Positions 34,297-42,119 of a stretch of DNA of 64,000 nt are shown here, one piece after another. Below the pieces are notes generated by a model, which saw only the letters and a list, made by a program, of their open reading frames with translations, was not told where the DNA came from and made no database searches. Positions within the stretch are counted from its first letter, which is position 1, and the number at the start of each line of letters is the position of its first letter. Position numbers and translations under genes: made by a program. The DNA comes from Alphaproteobacteria bacterium UBA1301 (GTDB taxonomy: Bacteria; Pseudomonadota; Alphaproteobacteria; Micropepsales; Micropepsaceae), in the NCBI GenBank assembly GCA_002307725.1, contig DBUB01000010.1, positions 558,001 to 622,000 on the forward strand. The letters are read 5' to 3'.

Positions 34297-35483
34297 AGGA
34301 AGCTGGTCCCTACGGGCATCGGGGGCAGACCCAGATGCGTGGCGATGGATTGGCCGATGTCGGCAAAGGTACGGCGAATGCCGATCGGGCCGGTATCGAT
34401 GTTCGGCCCGAAGGCGAGGATCGGAATGTGCTCGCGGGTGTGGTCGGTGCCGGCCCAGGTCGTATCGCAGCCATGATCGGCCGAGAATATGACGAGATCA
34501 CCGGGGCGCAGCACGGCCTTCAGCTCGGGGACGCGTTTATCGAACGCTTCCAGCGCCCCGGCATAGCCGAGCAGATTGCGGCGATGGCCGAACAAGGTAT
34601 CGAAATCGACGAAATTGGCGAACACGATGGAGCCCTCCGGCGCACTTCGCGAATGCGCGATGGTGGCATCGAACACCGCTCCATTGGCGTGGGCAGTGAT
34701 TTCCTGGGTGATGCCGCAATGGGCGAAGATGTCGGGAATTTTGCCGATGCCAATGACCTCACGCCCCGCCGCTTTGGCCATGTCGAGCACGGTCGAGCGC
34801 GTGGGCGGCGTCGCATAGTCGTGGCGGTTGCCGGTGCGCTGAAATTCGCCGGCGCGCTCGCCGACGAACGGTCGCGCGATGACGCGTCCGATGCGATAGG
34901 GATCGACCAGTTTGCGCACGCTGTGGCAGAGCTCGTACAGTCGTTCGAGGCCGAAATAGGTTTCGTGCGCAGCGATCTGATAAACGGAGTCCGCACTGGT
35001 GTAACAAATCGGCTTGCCACTTCTAATGTGCTCTTCGCCGAACTGTTCGATGATCTCGGTGCCCGAGGCGTGGCAGTTGCCGAGGATGCCCGGCAGTTTG
35101 CCGGTGCGGATCACCGCCGCGGTCAGTTCGGCGGGGAAGGTCGGGATCGCCCGCGGGAAATAGCCCCAGTCCTCTTCGACCGGCAGGCCCATCATCTCCC
35201 AATGGCCGCTCGGCGTGTCCTTGCCTTTCGACAGTTCGCGCGCCGCGCCGTAAAGCCCGGTGACCGGCAGACCGTCGAAGGCGGGCAGGGTGGAGTCCAC
35301 CAAATGCGCCGCCCGGCCGAGCCCGAGCGCCATAAGATGGGGAATCTGGAGCATACCGCGTTCCGCCTTGGCGCAGCCTTCCCAGATATGGCCGAAGGTG
35401 TTGGCGCCAACGTCGCCGAAGTGGTCAGCATCCGGCGTTGAGCCGATACCGAAGGAATCGAGAACTGCAATAATCGCGCGCAT
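34293..35483 (-). CDS. deoB: Phosphopentomutase
   Basis: 396-aa manganese-dependent mutase of the alkaline phosphatase superfamily, interconverting (deoxy)ribose-1- and 5-phosphate. The start RAIIAVLDSFGIG carries the first metal Asp, GKDTPSGHWEM the phosphorylated Thr, and SADHGCDTTWAGTDHTREHI the C-terminal metal cluster (DTTW rather than the more common DPTW). It overlaps amn by 4 bases and is divergent from the purine nucleoside phosphorylase gene, giving a ribose-salvage cluster. Confidence 0.95.
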   Translation of the reverse strand: MRAIIAVLDSFGIGSTPDADHFGDVGANTFGHIWEGCAKAERGMLQIPHLMALGLGRAAHLVDSTLPAFDGLPVTGLYGAARELSKGKDTPSGHWEMMGLPVEEDWGYFPRAIPTFPAELTAAVIRTGKLPGILGNCHASGTEIIEQFGEEHIRSGKPICYTSADSVYQIAAHETYFGLERLYELCHSVRKLVDPYRIGRVIARPFVGERAGEFQRTGNRHDYATPPTRSTVLDMAKAAGREVIGIGKIPDIFAHCGITQEITAHANGAVFDATIAHSRSAPEGSIVFANFVDFDTLFGHRRNLLGYAGALEAFDKRVPELKAVLRPGDLVIFSADHGCDTTWAGTDHTREHIPILAFGPNIDTGPIGIRRTFADIGQSIATHLGLPPMPVGTSFL

Positions 35484-35505
35484 GAACCTATCGTTTGTTG
35501 GTGGG

Positions 35506-35558
35506 CCGCCCTCGTCCTTCGAGACACTCGCTTTGCTCGCACCTCAGGCTGAGGGCGG
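35506..35558. repeat. Palindromic intergenic repeat between deoB and the PNP gene
   Basis: Bounded by CCGCCCTC (35506-35513) and GAGGGCGG (35551-35558). Internally it holds TCCTTCGAG and CTCAGGCTGAGG. Its reverse complement aligns well with a repeat inside pdhC at 61663-61710, sharing CCCTCA, CTGAGG, GCGAG and CTCGAAGGACGAG. It sits in the divergent promoter region of deoB and the phosphorylase gene. Confidence 0.65.
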
Positions 35559-35655
35559 GTTTGCGGCAGAACGGCGCCAGAACTCTGTGCATTGTCATTG
35601 TTCCAACAAACGCCACTCTTGTCCATGCGCGCGACGCACTGCTACCTCTTAAAGC

Positions 35656-36480
35656 ATGACCCAAAAATCCTCCTCTCTGATCGCCAGCGGCGCCCTCGCC
35701 ATTCAGGCCCGCATCGCCGACTTCCCCAAAACCGCCATCGTGCTTGGCAGCGGGCTCGGACATTTCGCAGATGCGGTTTCGGGCGCAACAACCATTCCGT
35801 TTGGGGATATTCCCGGCTTTTCGAAGTCGACGGTGGTCGGCCATTCCGGCAATTTGATCGCCGGTGAGATGGAAGGTCAGCGCATAGCTGTCATGCAAGG
35901 GCGCATTCATGCCTATGAAGGCCACGGTGGTCCGGCGATCGCCACGCCGATCCGCATCCTGAAACGGCTCGGTGTCGAGTGGCTGATCCTGACCAACGCC
36001 GCGGGGGGGCTCCAGCTCGAGATGGCGCCCGGTTCGCTGGTGCTGATCGCCGATCACATCAACTTCGCGCAGTTCAATCCGCTGATCGGTCCCAACGACG
36101 ACAGCTTCGGGCCGCGCTTTCCCGATATGAGTGCGCCTTACGACCCGGTGCTGTGCGGCAAGCTCGAACAGGCGGCGCAAGCAGCCGGTGTTCTCTTGAA
36201 GAAGGGCGTCTATCTTTTCGTGACCGGCCCCAATTTCGAGACCGCCGCCGAAATTCGTATGTTCGCCAAACTGGGGGCGGACCTCGTCGGCATGTCGACG
36301 GTGCCCGAATGTCTGGTGGCGCGCCATGCCGGAATTAGAGTGGCAGGCATTTCGATTGTCACCAACTACGGCACCGGCCTGTCAGGCGAACCGCTGACGC
36401 ACCAAGAAACCTTGGCGAACGCCGAACGGGCAGGTCAAGGCCTTGAGCAACTTCTGCGGGCGTTCCTGCGCCAGCTGTAA
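35656..36480 (+). CDS. punA: Purine-nucleoside phosphorylase (trimeric type)
   Basis: 274 aa, typical of the trimeric PNP family. It phosphorolyses inosine, guanosine and their deoxy forms to base and pentose-1-phosphate. IVLGSGLGHFAD is the N-terminal glycine loop, VVGHSGNLIAG the phosphate-binding His motif, LTNAAGGLQ the central strand, VTGPNFETAAEIRM the purine-binding Glu, and GADLVGMSTVPE the ribose-binding Met. Product ribose-1-phosphate is the substrate of the divergently encoded phosphopentomutase. Could equally be labelled xapA-like; substrate range (xanthosine) cannot be told. Confidence 0.93.
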   Translation: MTQKSSSLIASGALAIQARIADFPKTAIVLGSGLGHFADAVSGATTIPFGDIPGFSKSTVVGHSGNLIAGEMEGQRIAVMQGRIHAYEGHGGPAIATPIRILKRLGVEWLILTNAAGGLQLEMAPGSLVLIADHINFAQFNPLIGPNDDSFGPRFPDMSAPYDPVLCGKLEQAAQAAGVLLKKGVYLFVTGPNFETAAEIRMFAKLGADLVGMSTVPECLVARHAGIRVAGISIVTNYGTGLSGEPLTHQETLANAERAGQGLEQLLRAFLRQL

Positions 36481-36921
36481 ATATTGCTGCAGTGCAACAT
36501 GGCGGGCTCGTCAGGATCGTGCGTTAACACTTATTTTTGTGAAACTTAATGATTATGACACTCGCAAACGCGAGTTAGGCTCAATTTCATTGATCTGCGA
36601 CACGCGTTCGGCTGCTGCGTTTTTTGGGGACTGTGGCCGGGAAGCGACTTCATTGTCATGAAACCAGCGTGATACACCCCCTATAGGCATTCTATAGCCG
36701 TAGCAGTTTGCTGCAATTGCGAAATCCGGTCTCGGGGTGAGGCCGGAAAACCGGGGGCGCAAGGATGCGTTTCGACGCGAATGTCGTGAAAATGTCGGTG
36801 GTGTCATCGTGCATTCACGTCATGGCCATAACGCAACGACATTGCGCCGCCGGGTTTGCGGCGACGGAGATGTGCATCGCTCGTGCGGTGCGTAACCCAC
36901 CAAATAAATGAGGGGAAGATA
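36481..36921. other. 441-base intergenic region with a potentially structured leader
   Basis: No gene supported. The 3' two-thirds, ahead of the TonB receptor, contains several short perfect hairpins: CCGG-AAAA-CCGG at 36743-36754, GCGT-TTCG-ACGC (a UUCG tetraloop) at 36767-36778, and GCCGC/GCGGC around 36848-36864. Another inverted repeat, CTCGC-N3-GCGAG like, lies near 36562. The length and structure suggest a regulated 5' leader; I cannot assign it to a known riboswitch class. Confidence 0.35.
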
Positions 36922-39573
36922 ATGAAGTTTACCAAACTACTGTTCACGAGCGTGTGTCCCGTCGCGCTGATGGCGCTGGTGGTGACACCGGCCATGGCGC
37001 AATCGACCGGCACGCAAGACGTGGAAACCGTCGTCGTCACCGGTGTGCGTGCCAATCTGAATGGTCTGATGAATCCGGCGCCGATCGCCAAGGAACGTTC
37101 GATCATCACCAAGGAGTTTCTGGATACCCAGATCGCCGGCCAGACGGTATTCAACTCGCTCAACTTCATGCCGGGTGTGAACTTCACCAACAACGACCCC
37201 TATGGTTCTTCGGGCGGTACCATCCGTCTGCACGGCCAAGACGGCGCGCACATCTCGCTCACGCTCGATGGTATGCCGCTGAACGACACCGGCAACTATG
37301 CCATCTACACCAACCAGATGCCGGACCCCGAAGGCGTCGACCGCATCAGCGTCAACCAGGGCACGACCGACGTCGACAGCCCGACTGCGGCGGCCATGGG
37401 TGGCGTGATCGCGATCCAAAGCGACCTGCCGCATGACGACTTCAGCGCGATGGGCTCGATCTCGCTCGGTCAGTTCGCCAAGCAGCGCTATCTCGCCCGC
37501 ATCGACACCGGCAAGATCGGTCCGTGGGGCACCAAGGCCTTCTTCATGGCGTCGTATCAGGACTACGACAAGTTCAAAGGCCCGGGCAAATTGAAGAAGA
37601 TCCAGGGCAACTTCAATATCTACCAGGACCTTGGCGACCGCGGTTGGTTCTCGTTCGCCGGTCACTGGAACGGCAATCGCAACAACTCCTATTATGGCAT
37701 GCAATGGGCGCCCTCGACCGCGGGCTTCTCGTCCTCGCTCATCGGCAAGACCGACCTGATCAACGGCGGTGATGGTTATGTTGCCAATGCCGCGAGCACC
37801 AACTCGCTCGACGGCACCGGCTGGGATCGCGATTATCAGGCGAGTTGCGCTTATACGGCACCAGTAGCTGGCACAGCCGACAAGACGATGACGACTTGCT
37901 CCAACTGGTACAAGGGCAAGCTCAATCCTTCGGATACCGGCAATCTCCGGTTCCACTCGTTGTGGCATCTTTCCTCGGATTTGACGTTCACTGCGGATGC
38001 TTCGTTGCAGTACGTTCTGGCCAACGGTGGCGGCATCTACAGCTTCTATGAAAACGCTGCCCAGTTGATCGCCGGTACCTCCGGCGGCACGGCCGATACG
38101 ACCACGGCGTACGCCTGCGTTGCGGGCAAGGGCTGCGACCTCAACGGCGACGGCGACTTCAAGGACCAAGTTGCCGCCTATCAACCGTCCACCACCAACA
38201 CCCGCCGCTGGGGTTATTCCTCGTCGCTGATTTATAAGCTGACCGATGACCACACGTTCCAGCTCGCTTACACACTGGATTACGGCCTGCATCGCCAGAC
38301 CGGCACCACGACCTATCTTGATCCTGTCAACGGCCCGTACGATCCGTTTGGCGGCGTCAGAGACAAGTCGCATCTGATCTATGATGCGAATGGCGAGGCG
38401 CTGCGCTATCGCGACCGCAAGTCCAAAGCGATCTTGAACCAGGCTTCCTTCGACTACGAAGGCAAGTGGTTTGACAATTTCTTGCAGACCTCGATCGGCT
38501 TCCGTCTGCCGTTCTTCGAACGCGATTTGAATCAGTATTGCTATGAGCAGGCCGGCACATCGACGGCATACTGCACCACGCAGAAAATGGGCTATTACAA
38601 CGCGACGTCGAACTACTACACGATCGCTGCGGACGGAAGCGGTACGAAGTATGTCGGCCCGGCGGACGGCAGCGGCAAGACTTCGAGCGACATTTCGGTG
38701 AGCAAGACGGTCCGGTACAACAAGTTCCTGCCGCACGTCGGCTTGACCTTCCTGCCGTGGGGGCCGGAGAACCAGTTCTTCGTGTCCTATGCGCAGGAAA
38801 TGGCGGCGCCGAAGACCGACAACCTGTACAAGTCGGACAATGCGAAGGGTACGCAGGCTTACACGCCGTTCATCCAGACCAAGCCGGAAACCTCGACCAC
38901 CTACATGTTGGGCTACCGGTTCCTGGGTGAAGCTCTTCAGGCTTCGGTCGTGTTCTGGAACACCCAGATCCGCAACCGTATCGTCAGTTCGTACGACCAG
39001 GACTCGAAGGTGTATTTCGATCACACGATCGGTGGCGCCAACACAGATGGTGTCGACGTCGAAGCCAACTACAAGGCGACCGACGACATCATGCTGTACG
39101 CCAACGCGTCGTATGACCACTCGCGGATTACCAAGGACATCGACATCCAAGGCACCTATCCGGGGTATTCGAAGGCTGGCTATGCGCCGACGACGGGCAA
39201 GGAACTGACCGATACACCGCCGTGGATGTTCTCCGGCCGCGCCACTTACAACCTGACCGGCTGGCTCCGCCTTGGTGCGGGTGGGAAGTACGTTGCCCGC
39301 CGCTTCGCGACGGAAGATAACACGTTCCGCTTCCCGGACTACTGGACGGCCAACGCCGACGCGACGGTCGATTTGGATGATATCGGCTTGGTCGGCTCGT
39401 ACCTCCAGTTCAATGTCGACAACGTGTTCGACAAGCACTACTTCTCGTCGATCAACACGCAGACCTGCTGGACGCCGCAATCCACGTCCACGACCACGAG
39501 CTGCAGTAGCATGCCGTATGCTTACATCGGCTCGCCGCGGACCTTCCAGGTCACGCTGGTTGCCACATACTGA
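36922..39573 (+). CDS. TonB-dependent outer-membrane receptor
   Basis: 883 aa. AGGGGAAG precedes the ATG. Signal peptide to AMAQ at about 27, then VETVVVTGVRANL as the TonB-box/plug start, plug about 40-180 (FMPGVNFTNNDPYGSSGGTI, HISLTLDGMPLNDTGNY, GTTDVDSPTAAAMGGVIAI), and a long beta barrel ending RTFQVTLVATY with the terminal aromatic that directs outer-membrane assembly. The barrel is rich in Tyr/Ser/Thr/Asn. The substrate is unknown: siderophore-type and carbohydrate-type receptors both fit. A strong terminator follows. It is a single-gene unit with a long leader. Confidence 0.9.
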   Translation: MKFTKLLFTSVCPVALMALVVTPAMAQSTGTQDVETVVVTGVRANLNGLMNPAPIAKERSIITKEFLDTQIAGQTVFNSLNFMPGVNFTNNDPYGSSGGTIRLHGQDGAHISLTLDGMPLNDTGNYAIYTNQMPDPEGVDRISVNQGTTDVDSPTAAAMGGVIAIQSDLPHDDFSAMGSISLGQFAKQRYLARIDTGKIGPWGTKAFFMASYQDYDKFKGPGKLKKIQGNFNIYQDLGDRGWFSFAGHWNGNRNNSYYGMQWAPSTAGFSSSLIGKTDLINGGDGYVANAASTNSLDGTGWDRDYQASCAYTAPVAGTADKTMTTCSNWYKGKLNPSDTGNLRFHSLWHLSSDLTFTADASLQYVLANGGGIYSFYENAAQLIAGTSGGTADTTTAYACVAGKGCDLNGDGDFKDQVAAYQPSTTNTRRWGYSSSLIYKLTDDHTFQLAYTLDYGLHRQTGTTTYLDPVNGPYDPFGGVRDKSHLIYDANGEALRYRDRKSKAILNQASFDYEGKWFDNFLQTSIGFRLPFFERDLNQYCYEQAGTSTAYCTTQKMGYYNATSNYYTIAADGSGTKYVGPADGSGKTSSDISVSKTVRYNKFLPHVGLTFLPWGPENQFFVSYAQEMAAPKTDNLYKSDNAKGTQAYTPFIQTKPETSTTYMLGYRFLGEALQASVVFWNTQIRNRIVSSYDQDSKVYFDHTIGGANTDGVDVEANYKATDDIMLYANASYDHSRITKDIDIQGTYPGYSKAGYAPTTGKELTDTPPWMFSGRATYNLTGWLRLGAGGKYVARRFATEDNTFRFPDYWTANADATVDLDDIGLVGSYLQFNVDNVFDKHYFSSINTQTCWTPQSTSTTTSCSSMPYAYIGSPRTFQVTLVATY

Positions 39574-39599
39574 GAAACGGCATTTTTTGATAACGAACA

Positions 39600-39631
39600 C
39601 CGGCCGGGGAGCGATTCCCGGCCGGTTTTTC
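39600..39631 (+). terminator. Rho-independent terminator of the TonB receptor gene
   Basis: Perfect 9-bp stem CCGGCCGGG / CCCGGCCGG (39600-39608 with 39617-39625), 8-base loop, followed by TTTTTCTT. It lies 27 bases after the stop. Confidence 0.9.
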
Positions 39632-39633
39632 TT

Positions 39634-39955
39634 GGCCCGGCGGATGGCCTCGCTCTGTCGCGTTCCTGTTCGCTTGATGAACGCTCCACAGGATTGTGAC
39701 AGTCCGGCAGTGTGGGCAAACGCTGCCCAAAATGCAGCCGTACAGGCGTATCGCATGTTGCACCGCACCGCGCGTTTTTCCGCAGGCGCGAAACGTTCAC
39801 ACCGGGGTAGTAGCGCTACCAACCGGTCTTTGCGCCGTGTCATCTGGCAGCCATAAGGGGGGGCTGTCATAACAAGCCCATAAGATTTGATTTTGCGGTT
39901 TCAAACGGAAAACCGCTACACGCTTTTCCTGAAAACGCTCCAACAGAGGTGAGTC
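39634..39955. other. 322-base intergenic region before the S1/P1 nuclease gene
   Basis: No gene supported. It holds one symmetric site at 39801-39826, ACCGG and CCGGT flanking a core that contains the palindrome GTAGCGCTAC. Nothing else stands out. Confidence 0.4.
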
Positions 39956-40948
39956 ATGCGTAAGGTCCTGATGCTGTCGGCCGCTGCTTTTCTCCTGTCA
40001 TCGGGAGCCTGGGCCTGGGGGCCGGACGGCCATCGTATGATCTCCACCGTGGCGGTTGAGGCGCTACCCGACGAGCTGCCGGCTTTTGTGCGTGCGGCCG
40101 AAGCGGTGGAGGAGGCGGGTTATCTCGGTCCCGAGGCCGACCGCGTCCGCGGGGCCGGCAAGTCGTTCGACGACGAGAACAGCCCGGCGCATTTTGTCGA
40201 CCTGGGCGATGACCTCACCATTGCCGGCGTGCCGGTCAAGGCGCTGCCGGTCAGCCGCGAGAAATACGACGAAGCGCTCAACAAGGCTGGCACCACCCAA
40301 TACAAGCAGGGCTATCTGCCGTATTCGATCGAGCAGGGCTTCCAGCGTCTGGCCAAGGATTTTGCCTACTGGCGCGTCGACGCCTGGGGCGAGAAAAACG
40401 CCAAGACTGCCGAAGCGCGCGCCTGGTACGCGCATGACCGGGTGATGCGTGAGCTGATCGTGCGGCACGATCTTGGCATCTGGTCGCATTTCGTTGGTGA
40501 TGGCTCGATGCCGATGCACGCTTCGGTGCACTACAACGGCTGGGGCAAGTACCCGAACCCTGAAGGTTTTACCGACGCCAAGATTCATTCGCCGTTCGAA
40601 AGCGAATACGTCCACGGCAACATCACCGAGAAGGACATCGCGCAGGCAATGCCGGCCTATCGCGATTGCCATTGCGCGATCTGGGACCGCATGGCCGATT
40701 ACCTTGTGGCATCGCAGGGCGAAGTGGTGCCGTTGTACCGGCTGGAGAAGAAGGTCGGGTTGACCAAGCGGACGCCGGAAATGAACGCCTTCGTCACCAA
40801 GGAGCTGGCGCGCGGCGCCGCCGAGTTGCGCGACATGATCATCGATGCCTGGCACAAGAGCGCCGATTTGGGGGTCGCTTATCCCGAAGTGAAGGTGAAG
40901 GACGTGCTGGACGGCAAGGCCGATCCCTACGAATCGCTGGCGTACTGA
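39956..40948 (+). CDS. S1/P1-family zinc nuclease, exported
   Basis: 330 aa with a short signal peptide (LMLSAAAFLLSSGAWA) whose cleavage leaves an N-terminal Trp (WGPDGHRM), which in S1/P1 nucleases is a zinc ligand through its main chain and amino group. Other metal ligands fit: HFVDLGDD, IWSHFVGDGSMPMHASVHYNG-like region (H-x3-D-x3-P-x-H). These enzymes cut single-stranded DNA/RNA and act as 3'-nucleotidases, or belong to the related phospholipase C fold. Periplasmic or secreted. It would supply nucleosides to the salvage enzymes in this window. AGAGGTGAG precedes the ATG. Confidence 0.85.
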   Translation: MRKVLMLSAAAFLLSSGAWAWGPDGHRMISTVAVEALPDELPAFVRAAEAVEEAGYLGPEADRVRGAGKSFDDENSPAHFVDLGDDLTIAGVPVKALPVSREKYDEALNKAGTTQYKQGYLPYSIEQGFQRLAKDFAYWRVDAWGEKNAKTAEARAWYAHDRVMRELIVRHDLGIWSHFVGDGSMPMHASVHYNGWGKYPNPEGFTDAKIHSPFESEYVHGNITEKDIAQAMPAYRDCHCAIWDRMADYLVASQGEVVPLYRLEKKVGLTKRTPEMNAFVTKELARGAAELRDMIIDAWHKSADLGVAYPEVKVKDVLDGKADPYESLAY

Positions 40949-40992
40949 GCCTGCAGCGTTGACTCTCCCGCACTGCTGGGCGGTACTGGGTC

Positions 40993-42009
40993 ATGTCCCG
41001 GCGGCAAACGAATCGCACACGGCTGAATCGGCGCGCGCGGCGCGGCTTGGAAGTTGTGTTCTGGATCATCTTCGTGCTCGCGCTTGGTGTTGGCGGGCCC
41101 GGAGCGTTGACCGGTTTGCCGAGCCTCGCTGACGTCGTCACGCCTACTGGTGTTTTGGAGGCGCAGGCCAGCGCCGAGTGGCAGGACATCGTCCTTCAGC
41201 CCCTGAGCCGCATCGTCATCAGCGGTGTCGGGACCACGGCGGCAGCGCCAGCCGCACCCGTGAGGGTTGCCGATGCCTCGCCGGTTCCGCCGATGGCCAA
41301 GCCGCGCCCGCTGCCGGTGATCGCGCTCGTCATCGACGACATGGGCGGCGACGTGGTGCAGAACCGCCGCGCCATCGCGCTGCCCAAAGAGGTGTCGCTG
41401 TCGTTCCTGCCGTACCCGGAGGGCACGCCGCGTCTGGCCGAGGATGCACGCCGGGCCGGTCACGAAACTCTGGTGCATGTGCCGATGGAGGCGCCGCGCG
41501 ACCGTGACGGTTCGCTCAAGCAAGCGCTGCGTCGCGATCTTCCGGCCGAAGAGAACGTGCGCCGTTTGGAGTTGGCGCTGGCGCGCGTGCGAGGGGCTGC
41601 CGGCGTCAACAATCATGAAGGCAGCGTCTTCACCGCCGACCGCTTGGCGCTGATCCCGGTGGCCGAAGCGCTCTACGGCCGCGGTCTTTTCTTTCTCGAT
41701 TCCCGCACCACGCCGCTAAGCCAAATTGTGCCGGTGGCGCGCGCCTTTGGGGTGCCGAGTTCCGACCGCGATGTGTTCCTCGACGACGACCAGTCGTCGC
41801 CCGCGGTGGAAGCACAGTTGCGCGAATTGGAAAAGACCGCCCGCAGCCAAGGTGTTGCCATCGCCATCGGCCATCCCCATGCGGTGACGCTCGACATCGT
41901 CACCCGCTGGTGCGCCAACGTGAAAGGCTACCGCCTGGTGCCGGTTTCCACCGCCATCCGTTTGAAGACGGAATGGGAAATGGGCGTCGAATTGGCGAGT
42001 AAGGAGTAG
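40993..42009 (+). CDS. Divergent polysaccharide deacetylase family protein (YibQ-like)
   Basis: 338 aa. A basic N-terminus and one transmembrane segment (about residues 18-38) anchor it. The catalytic-like domain starts near 107 with PVIALVIDDMGGD, then SLSFLPYPEGTPRLAEDAR, HETLVHVPMEAP, GVNNHEGSVFTADR, FLDSRTTPLS and IAIGHPHAVTL, all recognisable YibQ/DUF610 features. Metal-binding D-D and H-x-H pairs suggest hydrolase activity, but substrate is not established in the family. In several proteobacteria these genes lie near cell-division or murein genes. It follows the nuclease gene by 44 bases on the same strand. Confidence 0.82.
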   Translation: MSRRQTNRTRLNRRARRGLEVVFWIIFVLALGVGGPGALTGLPSLADVVTPTGVLEAQASAEWQDIVLQPLSRIVISGVGTTAAAPAAPVRVADASPVPPMAKPRPLPVIALVIDDMGGDVVQNRRAIALPKEVSLSFLPYPEGTPRLAEDARRAGHETLVHVPMEAPRDRDGSLKQALRRDLPAEENVRRLELALARVRGAAGVNNHEGSVFTADRLALIPVAEALYGRGLFFLDSRTTPLSQIVPVARAFGVPSSDRDVFLDDDQSSPAVEAQLRELEKTARSQGVAIAIGHPHAVTLDIVTRWCANVKGYRLVPVSTAIRLKTEWEMGVELASKE

Positions 42010-42033
42010 CGTCCGACGCCGCCGCACCGCTGG

Positions 42034-42047
42034 TACAATCGATTGTA
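42034..42047. promoter_or_regulatory. Perfect 14-bp palindrome upstream of the BNR-repeat gene
   Basis: TACAATCGATTGTA is fully symmetric and lies 72 bases before the ATG of the BNR-repeat protein, in a 110-base intergenic gap. It resembles an operator for a dimeric regulator. It differs from the palindrome at 7014-7027. Confidence 0.35.
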
Positions 42048-42119
42048 GGGGGCGGGGGGAAGCCCTATGCTGCGGCCAAAGGCTCGGCGCGTTGCCGTCG
42101 ATGCGGCGGGGAGACGAAG

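Noticed and set aside
36553..36807. 84-codon minus-strand frame upstream of the TonB receptor
   Set aside because: No start signal or family; the region is better read as a structured leader.
36937..39870. 977-codon open frame on the minus strand opposite the large TonB receptor
   Set aside because: The sequence is Arg/Val-rich and has no domain; the plus strand encodes a clear receptor with signal peptide and terminator. It is an antisense shadow caused by the GC-rich codon pattern.
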